Below, piece after piece: positions 46,087 through 54,906 of a stretch of 64,000 nt of DNA. The notes beneath the pieces were generated by a model. The model did not search any database. It worked only from the letters and a program-made list of their open reading frames with translations, and was not told where the DNA came from. Positions within the stretch are counted from its first letter, which is position 1; each line of letters starts with the position of its first letter. This DNA comes from Dipodascopsis uninucleata var. uninucleata (taxonomy: Eukaryota; Ascomycota; Lipomycetes; Lipomycetales; Lipomycetaceae). The DNA lies in contig JAJLTO010000003.1 in assembly GCA_030568195.1 (NCBI GenBank), positions 1,200,501 through 1,264,500 of the forward strand. Direction: 5' to 3'. The position numbers were made by a program, and so were the translations under genes.

Positions 46087-46463
46087 CTAATCATTTCTGA
46101 AAGACCATACAAGAGCTTCATTCAAGCTTTGTCGTGGGCTATACATAAATTTCCATCTGTGGGCTTGTTCTAAGAAATCAGTTCACGATAATTTAGAAAT
46201 CTCGAGGGTATTTTGCATCAAGGTTGGAAGCCTGCTTCTTACCTCTGAGTTTATTTCCAGATATCAACAGCATTTCCGAGGCCAAATTGGCTCTAGTGTC
46301 TCCTACAAAATCAAGCATGTATTGAAGCTTATATTTCATTGTTGATATTGGAGAAAATCGTCAATACTAGAAAGAATTGTAAGACTATTACTATCAGATG
46401 TGCTTTCTCGTGAGTCAAAGAGACTCAGATTCTCGGCTGATTACCTGCTGCTAAGGAGAACAT
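46087..46463 (-). CDS. Candidate small multi-exon gene; function unknown
   Basis: Two exons look real: complement(46243..46302), reading DTRANLASEMLLISGNKLR, and complement(46087..46169), reading EQAHRWKFMYSPRQSLNEAL and ending with a TAG. They join in phase 1 across a GTAAGA...TTCTTAG intron. The simplest 5' end is complement(46445..46463), MFSLAAG with a GTAATC donor, giving 53 residues. A different 5' exon (ENLSLFDSRESTSDSNSL, near 46360-46430) is also possible and would make a longer protein. I do not recognise it. Codon use and splice phase support a gene, but the 5' structure is unsettled. Confidence 0.45.
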
Positions 46464-47264
46464 TGCATCAGTGCATTTAACGTATTCAATTGTTAGCTAC
46501 TCGCTGGTATCTATAAATCGGTTGTCGTACAAGTTAAAGGACCGAGAAATAGTAAAATCATGTCCTTCGGTTTAACTACGGAGCGTGAATTCGCTTATTA
46601 GCGAATTTATTGTAATGTTGGTCGGATAGATGTGTGTATCTATAAAGTATATGCATCGGAAGTATGTGTCGTCAGATGAAAAACACCACTGTAACACCAC
46701 AAAACTGTAGTCATATATTGCGGAGCAACTCCGAATACATTCATTTCCACTGCACGAACCGCCAGTCAGGGCACTTAAAATATGGTAATTCAATGTGTGA
46801 TACGTCATCCTCGCTATGCTTTTCTTCATATTCTTCTTCTTTATAAATAAGCATGCTCTTTCTAATGGCTTTAGAACGTCATATGCATACATACGTACAT
46901 GATTAATAGTACGCAAGTCATCATTTGAAAGTCAGCATGCCGCCCGATAATTGCTAGTGATTCTAAAATCACTACTCTCTACGGCATGCTCTAGTCCCAA
47001 AAGCAACTCACCCGAAACATTTTCGCTACTGCAGCCTTCAACGCTGTTCGTACATTCTACATCTCCGCTGCACACGTACAACAGGCATAGAAGTGAGTGT
47101 AAAACATTTTTATGCTGGTTTTGCGCTACTATGATCAATTTCCCGCCGCGACGCTACTTATTACCTAAGCCAATCACAAGAGCATTGTCGTATTATCAGC
47201 TCAATGAATAGAGTAAAAAGTATAAAAAAATTTCAAAAAGGGAAACCTTGTTAAGTTTTCAAGC
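46464..47264. other. Intergenic region, nothing recognised
   Basis: Several overlapping frames on both strands have no coding character. A perfect inverted repeat, AATTCGCT-TATT-AGCGAATT, lies at 46588-46607. No further gene was seen before the tRNA. Confidence 0.45.
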
Positions 47265-47274
47265 AAAAAAAAAA
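47265..47274 (-). terminator. Pol III terminator of tRNA-Met
   Basis: Ten consecutive A on the plus strand give a T10 run one base after the tRNA 3' end in transcription direction, a strong RNA polymerase III stop. Confidence 0.85.
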
Positions 47275-47275
47275 C

Positions 47276-47361
47276 TGCCTCGGGAGGGAGTCGAACCCAC
47301 GACCTTGAGATAACTGACTAACATATGAGACTCACGCTTTAACCAACTAAGCCACCAAGGC
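47276..47361 (-). tRNA. Elongator tRNA-Met (CAT) with 12-nt intron
   Basis: The minus strand folds as a cloverleaf: acceptor GCCTTGG/CCGAGGC, D arm GCTT...AAGC, anticodon arm TGAGT-CTCATAA-TCTCA with anticodon CAT, variable AGGTC, T arm GTGGG-TTCGACT-CCCTC, discriminator A. The anticodon region matches the yeast elongator methionine tRNA (CAGTCTCATAATCTG). A 12-base intron (TGTTAGTCAGTT, 47312-47323) interrupts it at the canonical site after position 37; the mature length is 74. A- and B-box promoters are intact. Initiator tRNA is unlikely because the T loop is TTCGACT. Confidence 0.92.
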
Positions 47362-47765
47362 TAGATTATGATATCCAGTAAGATATGTAGCCTATAGCTG
47401 AAACTTACTGTCTCTAACACTTATGGAATAAATATCAATATACATATGCAGATATGGCGTGTAAATATAATCGATTTGGCATTATTGTTACTCATGTGAT
47501 GTATTTGGACTTCATATTCCGTAGCAGAACATATGGAAATTTCGTACTGGATTCTGAAAAGATTCGATAACCATATTGACCGTTTTGTTCTTGCAGCTCG
47601 GCTCATCAAGTGTGTAAATATCAAGCTTACAATAATTTTGAGAAGTATTAATTATATAGACTGGCTGTTATTGTACCGGACTTAAGTATCATATATTACG
47701 AGTAGGGATCCGAGAAAGGTCTTGCCATCTACTGAAGATAGATATATACAGATTGAGCTCACGAG
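47362..47765. promoter_or_regulatory. Region between tRNA-Met and TOA2
   Basis: About 400 bases containing the upstream flank of the tRNA and the TOA2 promoter. No other element was recognised. Confidence 0.35.
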
Positions 47766-48385
47766 ATGAGCACTGGTAACTCATACTATGAGCTTTACCG
47801 ACGAAGCAGGTAAGATTCTGATGAATTTATTAGAGAGATATCTTATTTTGTATCTTTTAACTAACAATTGGATTCAGCATCGGTGTTGCTTTGACTGATG
47901 CACTAGACGAACTCATCAGGTGCGATCTTGTTATAATATTAGATTCGCTATATTGCGTTTACTGGGAGAACTAGCTAACATACTGTTATAATTAGAGACG
48001 AGCGAATACAGCCACAACTTGCTATGAAAATACTTGCTACAGTACGAGATACAAGTCGTGATTTTTAAAATTTACAATGCATACTTGGAAACTCTAACAT
48101 GCTAATGTAGTTTGATCGAAGTATTACGGAGACATTAAACGAAAAAGTGAAATCAACGAGATTATCTTTCAAAGTAAGTATTTCGAAATGATTTTTATAT
48201 AAAAGGTTATGAATTAAAGCTGACTTTAGCAAATAAAGGGTCATCTAGATACGTATCGTTTTTGTGATGATGTATGGACATTTATCATCAAGAATGTTCA
48301 TTTCAAGATGGAAGGTAACGAGACAGTAGTTGGTGACAAGATCAAGATAGTGGCTTGTAACTTTAAGAAACCAGGAGAGCAATAA
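47766..48385 (+). CDS. TOA2: TFIIA small subunit Toa2 (gamma), five exons
   Basis: Exons are 47766..47809, 47878..47919, 47996..48041, 48111..48173 and 48239..48385, all in phase, encoding 113 residues. No exon is long enough to stand out alone. The product matches TFIIA gamma along its length: [64 protein letters not shown], then [19 protein letters not shown] stabilises TBP on promoter DNA; this subunit forms the four-helix bundle and beta-barrel with Toa1. Branch sites such as TTAACTAAC and AGCTAAC are clear, and donors include GTAAGA, GTGCGA and GTACGA. Confidence 0.95.
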
Positions 48386-48840
48386 GATCATTAATCTTGT
48401 TAAGTTAGTTTTATTTATGTTTCGATGATTAATATTCGAGTATGTAGCCTGTATAGCAGATTCTTGTATCCTCTTTTACGCTTGTTTCCAAGGGCAGAGC
48501 TTATCACCAAACTGCTTTGAACTCTCAAGCTTATTATTCCGGTCATTGTATATAGTAACAGATAGATAATGGATCTCTCACTAAACTGTGAATCAATAAG
48601 CTGGCTTCGAGAGCACCACACCTCTTTATTTGTAAATATTAGAGTAGAGTGGATTGAAGATCTAACCCTCACTACGAAAACCCTATCATATTCACATAAA
48701 TTCTCGTCTCTTTCTCCTCGTTCAAAATTTTTCAATAAAATGATTTTTCCTTATAGTGTAATATAGTAATTTAAACATGCGAATTGAAATGAAAGGTTGG
48801 TTCAACTGTTTCTTTTGTCAATTATATTAAAATATCGCTC
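48386..48840. other. Intergenic region between convergent genes
   Basis: Frames on both strands (for example 48569-48766 plus) have no recognisable motif and overlap each other. It is taken as the 3' flanks of TOA2 and of the next minus-strand gene. Confidence 0.4.
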
Positions 48841-49452
48841 TTATGATGAATTACAAAATCGCTTATTCAAACTAGAGTATATGATTTCATATGATTGTAC
48901 ATTTTGCATGTCAGGCTGAAATTTTAGACGATATTTTAGAGAAAATTTTTCATTTAATGTTCTCTCAAAAAGCTCTTTGCTAATGTTCTCTACACTTAGA
49001 AATCCATTAGTAAGTGATAGATTATCAAAGTAATTCAACGGTATGTTTTAATTTTTTTCTTCTGCTTGTTGAAATGAGTAATTTTTTTGTGATGAAAGAA
49101 CAAAAAAAAGTTGGAATTACCGACTGAATTTTAATGTCGACAAAATTTTTGGCACCTCTTCTGATCTTTTTATTACTTACTCATTCAATATATTGGGATG
49201 CAAATTTAGCATTGGTCTTGTATAATTTGAACTAACAACTCGTTTGAGTTTAGATTGTGTAGAGAGATATGACTTGGCTTGATACCAGCGATGTAGAGAT
49301 GACTTTTTGCACTGGGCACTGATTGTACTCGTACGAGTATTTTGTGATCGACAGGCATTAATGGGCCTAGAAAACCCATGTTACTGATACGTTTTATATC
49401 TTCTATGGTTTTCATTTTAATGTGTACGTTATTATTATACTTACGAATTCAT
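48841..49452 (-). CDS. Short basic protein, three exons; function unknown
   Basis: Exons are complement(49445..49452), complement(49181..49366) and complement(48841..48994), phase 2 at both joints, encoding 115 residues. Exon 1 is only eight bases (ATGAATTC, then GTAAGT). The second intron has a GTAAGT donor and a TACTAAT branch 15 nt before its acceptor. The product begins MNSPINACRSQNTRTSTISA, then has an ordered-looking core, SSLHRWYQAKSYLSTQSKLK and RVVSSNYTRPMLNLHPNI, and a helical C-terminal half (ISKELFERTLNEKFSLKYRL). I do not recognise it. Basic character and Trp/Tyr content suggest a folded protein, perhaps binding nucleic acid or part of a complex (inference). Longer frames on the same strand here are shadows with a different reading. 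Confidence 0.65.
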
Positions 49453-50107
49453 GGTAGATTTATGGTGCTTTAGGTTTACTGCATGGTATGCTATTATTTG
49501 TTTAAACTAATTTTTATTATTTGAGATGGCGTGAGATGAAATCAAATATAATTAATGACAAGCATATGTCAGATTCATCATTTGAAGACATTGAATTTCT
49601 GATGCTATTTGTGTATTGTAATCATACATGATTATCATTAAGTAAGCGGATTGCTAACGCTTGACGTTTAGCTCAGTTATAGTATAGTACCAATATCCAC
49701 GATATATCTCGTATTCTCAGGTAAATCTATTTAATCCATATTATATATACTAAATATCTTATGTTATATCCGATTATTGTGGAAATGTAAAGTAAAATGA
49801 TGATTTATTTTTTTAATCTCACGACGGTCGACTGCGCCATAAGATATTTGGCGATGATGAGTTTGCCGGTGACTCGGCTTTGAACTGATCTTACTATACA
49901 TTTTTAACATGCTTGGAAAAGTTTAGTATATAAATTTTTATAGTCGCTAACATGTTTTATAGGTAATTTATTTATTACAATATTCTTCTGGCTTATGATA
50001 TCTGTTCTGTTCTACAGTGTAGTTGTGTTAGCGGTTTTTTGCATTTGTGTTTAGATAGATTAAGAGAAACTTCAATTAAATAGCTTGCAAGGTATACAGT
50101 ACAGTTT
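49453..50107. other. Intergenic region, nothing recognised
   Basis: AT-rich flank between the short three-exon gene and the 3' end of the DnaJ gene. No phase-consistent exons or RNA genes were found. Confidence 0.45.
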
Positions 50108-50947
50108 TTATTTCTTTAATTTCTTCTGAATTGCTTGAAATTCGTCTTCCGAAGGTCGTCTCTCGGCTGTCTTGGATTTCCGCTTTGAAGCATATTTGTT
50201 CTCTAAATTTTCAAAGAAGCTTTCCATTCTGACTCCATTCTTATGTTTTATTAACGCAGCGAGATCATCCTCTGATCCTCTAACAGCGTTACTAACATCC
50301 AATTCCTTTGCTAGCTCATTAGCTTCAATTTCTTCTCTTTTTGCAATCTTTTTGCGATTTGACTTGGATGATTTCGACTCATTGGTGTATGCCCTGTATG
50401 CCTTCACTTCCTTCTTTTGTATAGCATCATCTATAATTTTACGGAATCGCTCTTCATCCTGTAATATCTCAGAGTGTATGACGTTTTCAAAAATATAATC
50501 AATTGATCCCTTAGATTGCACATAATATTTCAATATGTCTGCTCTTTCTTGGCCCGATTCTCTATATTCATGTTTGTCTTCTTCGATCATCTCCTTTGTG
50601 ACTGCTTTGCTGTACATCTGATCAAAATAATCTTTCCATTTGAACTCATTTAGCGTCTCTTCAAGACTTCCGGTAGTATCATATAATTTTCTTCTTGAAG
50701 GATCTGAAAGCACCCCATAAGCAAATACGATTTCTTGAAACACAACATGCGCTTTGTCGCGTTCATCAGCTGCTACTTTGTCTGGATGATTCACCAAAGC
50801 TAGATGTCTGTAAGCTTTTCTGATCTCAGCATCAGTTGCAGTCTTTTCAACACTCAGCACTTTATATGGGTTTATGTTCGTAGGTGCCTGTTCCATGCCA
50901 TTGTCATCTGAGTAGCTTCTTTGCTTCGTCTTTGATGACTTCGCCAT
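50108..50947 (-). CDS. DNAJC9-like J-domain protein
   Basis: 279 residues from the ATG at 50947; the frame runs further upstream but has no ATG there. The J domain occupies about 27-95: NPYKVLSVEKTATDAEIRKA, YRHLALVNHPDKV with the HPD motif that stimulates Hsp70 ATPase, and YGVLSDPSRRKLYDTTGS. The following region (FKWKDYFDQMYSKAVTKEMI, QSKGSIDYIFENV, EILQDEERFRKIIDDAI) matches the DNAJC9 family rather than other J proteins. DNAJC9 in animals is a nuclear histone H3-H4 co-chaperone. The C-terminus is Lys-rich with possible nuclear signals (KSNRKKIAKREE). The same role here is inferred from family resemblance. Confidence 0.88.
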   Translation of the reverse strand: MAKSSKTKQRSYSDDNGMEQAPTNINPYKVLSVEKTATDAEIRKAYRHLALVNHPDKVAADERDKAHVVFQEIVFAYGVLSDPSRRKLYDTTGSLEETLNEFKWKDYFDQMYSKAVTKEMIEEDKHEYRESGQERADILKYYVQSKGSIDYIFENVIHSEILQDEERFRKIIDDAIQKKEVKAYRAYTNESKSSKSNRKKIAKREEIEANELAKELDVSNAVRGSEDDLAALIKHKNGVRMESFFENLENKYASKRKSKTAERRPSEDEFQAIQKKLKK

Positions 50948-51580
50948 TATGTTTGCATCCAGACAGGCAAATATTACTGTCTGACACACTGACTGAATAT
51001 TAACGCGTCAATCGTATTACTATACATGTAAATTGTTCAGTGGGTAAATTTGTGGTAAGGGTATTGTTCCGATATTTCTTGTGCACAATGCTGAGATCTA
51101 CGCGGCGCCTCGCCACTCGTGAGTAAAATGTATTATTAAGAGTAGCGATTTAATAGAACAATTTGGCAATTGTGTTCAAGATTTTTGGTAATGCGAGACT
51201 AGTTGCTTCCCCAGCAGTCGCTCATTTGGTATTCACTCTATTAAATTTAGTCTTATAAGCTGTGTCAGTTACACTGGTAGTTGCTAGACTAGAGGAGAAG
51301 ATCTTTGCTTGATATTAGGTGGCAGCTTCTCTCGAGTTTGAAGGAGAGACAATTTTCATTGACAGCGGCAGAGCTTTCCGGTTGATTACAGTGATCTATA
51401 TCGAATATTTTAGTAGAAATTGATTTATTGTGAAGCCTATAAAATTGTCAAACTGTAGAAGAGCGTCAAAACTTCAGTTCGGCACTAAAATATTTGATTT
51501 CGTCCGAAATACTTTTCTGCTGTTTCGTTGTGGCAGGTATTCGAATAAATTTACACTCCGTATTGATTGATCTCCGATAA
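50948..51580. promoter_or_regulatory. Divergent promoter of DnaJ gene and YME1, with a candidate alternative exon
   Basis: Besides promoter sequence, this holds ATG at 51088 followed by LRSTRRLAT and a GTGAGT donor at 51119 (31 bases, phase 1). The peptide looks like a mitochondrial presequence start and is phase-compatible with YME1 exon 4 (52065) but not with exons 2 or 3. It could be an alternative YME1 first exon or part of an unresolved small gene. Confidence 0.35.
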
Positions 51581-54088
51581 ATGGCGAATCTGTTACTAGT
51601 AAGTAGTAATATCTATACCTTTCAAGATGTGGCTATTTTCAATATGAATAGAAGCTACCGGCAATGAATATTCTATAACCAATATCTTATTGCTTAAAAT
51701 TAGACGCAAATTTGACTAATATTATCATTTCTAGAGTACTCAAAGCTTTCGAAATGAGCTTATGAGACGAGCAACTGGCATACAGCTTCGTCCCTTTCGG
51801 GCTAATTCATCTTTAGTGAAAGCTACATACAGCTATAATATCGTATGCATTCCGGTAATTTTGTTTTTAAAATATTTCGATGATCATCATAGGATTGAAT
51901 TGCTAACTTAACTGTGCCTAGAGTCAGTATGGCTTGAAACGAACATTTGTCTCTAATTCCTTAAATCGTAAGTATTTAAAAAATTACTCGCTGCACAAGA
52001 TCATTTAGGAGTTTGATAGTTTCCATGAAAGTTATTTGACTGCTAACGATGTGTACCAATGTAGAGTATGGGCTTCAGAGACCCCAAGCGACAAATTTGA
52101 GTTCCCTGGATCTGTTATTTCACAACAGAATGAAGCGATTTGCATCAACTTGGGTAACTAAGATTCTTGCCGCCAAAGAAAAGAAGGCCAATGCGGATCC
52201 ATCAAATGCAGCTCTGCAAGCTGATTTCTATGTTGCTCTTCTTGCGAACAACTATCCTCAAGTAGTAGTTGAAAGATTTGAGACTTCTAGTATTGCTTCT
52301 AATCCAGAATGTGAAAAATTATACACGATGGCGCTTGAACGATTAGGAGAGACGAAGAAGTTGGAGAACATTAAACAGCCTGTAATGAATAGCGATGGTC
52401 AATCAGCCGTTTGGTCACGGCCTGGTGTTGGTGCTTTAAGTGCTACTTCTGGCTTGAAGTCTGATCCTATCCATGTTGTTCTACAGGATTCTAAGGGATC
52501 ACTCGTATTTCGTTATGTTCGAATGGTACTTGGCCTTGGCATTACATTTTATCTTCTTATGGTGGCTGCCGCTTTGGCGACAGAAACTACAGGATTTTTA
52601 AAAGGACCACCTCAGGCTCGCCAAGATACTCCGATGACTCAACCGACTGTTAAATTTTCAGATGTTCATGGTGTAGACGAAGCTAGAGCTGATCTTGAAG
52701 AGATTGTACATTTCTTACGAGATCCATCCAAGTACACTGGTCTTGGTGGTCGTCTTCCTAAGGGTGTTCTGTTGACCGGACCTCCTGGCACCGGTAAGAC
52801 ATTGTTGGCACGTGCTGTCGCTGGTGAAGCTGGCGTTCCATTCTTCTTTATGAGTGGCTCCGAGTTTGATGAAATGTACGTCGGAGTAGGTGCTAAACGC
52901 GTTCGTGAGCTTTTTGCGGCTGCTAAAGCGAAAGCACCAAGCATTGTCTTTATTGACGAGTTAGACGCTATTGGAGCTAGACGTAATGCACGAGATCAAG
53001 CTTACGTCAAGCAGACCTTGAATCAGCTTTTAGTGGATCTTGATGGCTTCGCACAGTCCACTGGAGTTATATTTATTGCAGCTACCAATTTTCCTGAACT
53101 TTTGGATCCAGCTCTTACGAGACCCGGTCGATTTGATAAGATTGTGAATGTAGATCTTCCTGACGTACGTGGAAGAGCTGCTATTTTAAGACATCATATG
53201 AAAAATGTTGAGACTGCTGGTAATGTTGACGTTGAGACAATTGCGCGTGGAACACCAGGTTTCTCCGGAGCTGACCTTCAGAACCTGGTCAATCAAGCAG
53301 CTATTCATGCTTCGCAACTAAATGCTGTGGCAGTCGATACGAATCATTTTGAATGGGCTAAGGATAAGATTTTGATGGGTGCTGAGAAGAAGACGATGGT
53401 CTTGACTGATAAGACAAAAAAGTTAACTGCTTTTCATGAAGCTGGCCACGCTTTGATGGCCATGTATACTCCTGGAGCTACTTCGTTGTATAAGGCAACC
53501 ATACTTCCACGTGGTCGTGCATTAGGTGTTACTTTCCAGCTACCTGAGATGGATAAGTACGAGCAAACCAAGAAGGAACTTCTTGCTCAGATAGATGTGT
53601 GTATGGGTGGCAAGATTGCTGAAGAATACATCAATGGTTCTGATAACGTTACTTCCGGATGCTCAAGCGATTTGAAAAAGGCCACTAGTATTGCGAGACA
53701 AATGGTTACTAGCTTTGGTATGTCTGATAAAGTGGGACCTGTCGAGCTTGCTGACAATTGGGGTGAATGGTCTGCGTCTACTCGTGAACTCGCGGAGAGA
53801 GAAATTCGAGATGTCTTGTTGAAATCTGAGGATCGTGCTCGGCAACTTTTGAAGGAGAGAAATGTGGAATTGAATCGTCTTGCTGAGGCTTTGTTCGAAT
53901 ATGAGACATTGGACAAGGCTGATATTGAAAGAGTTGTTCGTGGTGAAAAGCCGAGCAGTAATGTTGCGAAACGGCAAGTTTCATCATCATCAGCATCGCC
54001 TGCTCCGAGCCCAAATTTGGGAACCACAAAGCCTAAGGCTGTAGTGCCTTCTCCGGCTGCACGATCGAGTCATCCTCCTACGATGTAG
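51581..54088 (+). CDS. YME1: Mitochondrial i-AAA protease Yme1, four exons
   Basis: Exons are 51581..51598, 51735..51842, 51922..51967 and 52065..54088, giving 731 residues. The first ATG in the long exon (52049) is intronic; the spliced N-terminus [20 protein letters not shown] is an arginine-rich mitochondrial presequence. One membrane segment lies near 208-230. The AAA domain has Walker A GPPGTGKT near 296-303, Walker [13 protein letters not shown] near 353 and [20 protein letters not shown]. The metalloprotease motif FHEAGHALM lies near 514-522. Yme1 degrades inner-membrane and intermembrane-space proteins from the intermembrane-space side. Exons 3 and 4 both begin with QYGL(K/Q)R after splicing, suggesting a small internal duplication. 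Branch sites TTGCTAAC and TGCTAAC are clear. Confidence 0.95.
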
Positions 54089-54121
54089 ATGGCTTTTATT
54101 CTTGTGTAATTCGGGTCGCAG

Positions 54122-54319
54122 ATGACCACAGCGGTGATAGCAATATCATGTTCGCATAGATTCTTCGTGCAAATCCCAGCCGTGAAGGATGTAGTAAGTG
54201 CGTGCGTAACCTGTATTCAGATATTTTATCTTCTACCGATTTTTCTTGATTATTTAAACCTATCATCACGCATTGTCTTTATCTATCTCATGAATCTGAT
54301 CATCAGGAGCAGCAGCTGA
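54122..54319 (+). CDS. Candidate small hydrophobic protein downstream of YME1 (weak)
   Basis: A 65-codon frame starts 34 bases after the YME1 stop: MTTAVIAISCSHRFFVQIPA, then hydrophobic IFYLLPIFLDYL. It contains a 27-base GTAAGT...TAAC...TTCAG segment (54194-54220) that is a multiple of three without a stop and could be either coding or an ultra-short intron. It may simply lie in the YME1 3' UTR. Not recognised. Confidence 0.2.
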   Translation: MTTAVIAISCSHRFFVQIPAVKDVVSACVTCIQIFYLLPIFLDYLNLSSRIVFIYLMNLIIRSSS

Positions 54320-54906
54320 AGTAGTGGGGCACGTTGGTATAATCTTTTATTTTTACTAAGTGTTTTCGAATTGTATTTTTTGTTTGAATTGTTTTCTTTA
54401 TTGTAAAATACGTTAATAAGCGACTAGTATTTCTTTTAATATCGATTGATACTTGTATCCCATAAATTTTAAATGGCAATTGGTAATGTAAGGGACTTGT
54501 ATTTGACAATTGATTCAAACCGGGTAACTATGTGAACACAAGCACACCAAATTCATACAAAAAATATTCCCATGTCCTCTCTGAATGTTACGCATATTTT
54601 TTACTAAATAAGAGAAGGACGGCGATCTGTTTTCAAGCAGTCAAGGGAGTGTATTGACTGGGCCCAAAGTACTACTGTCTGAAAGACGTCTCATAGTCTA
54701 GTGACAACGATTGCGAGATTTAAGGAGATTGTTTTGGTTATAGAAACGCCAGATCAATTGGTATTGCGTAAGAGACAGACCAAGGGAACAGGCAGTAACC
54801 AAGCACAATATCCATCAATCTAAATCCTCTTTTATAAACTGCATTATCAATTCTTAGCATTCTTTAGAGTAGTAGTATTTTGCTGTGAATATCTTATATT
54901 AATACG
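54320..54906. other. Intergenic region upstream of MLP1
   Basis: AT-rich spacer with the MLP1 promoter; no exon, RNA gene or distinctive operator was recognised. Confidence 0.45.

Noticed and set aside
45981-46560. Possible decayed transposon between FBP1 and the tRNA
   Set aside because: No terminal repeats, transposase motifs or target duplications were found; phase-consistent exons explain part of it better.
49206-49415. 69-codon minus-strand frame beginning with ATG
   Set aside because: The three-exon model in another phase has consensus donors, acceptors and branch sites and a more protein-like product, so this frame is taken as a shadow.
50948-50989. Upstream extension of the DnaJ frame to 50989
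   Set aside because: The extension would start at a GTG codon; the ATG at 50947 is the first valid start.
52049-52066. ATG at 52049 as the YME1 start
   Set aside because: It lies between a TGCTAAC branch site and a GTAG acceptor; the spliced upstream exons supply a proper presequence and agree in phase.
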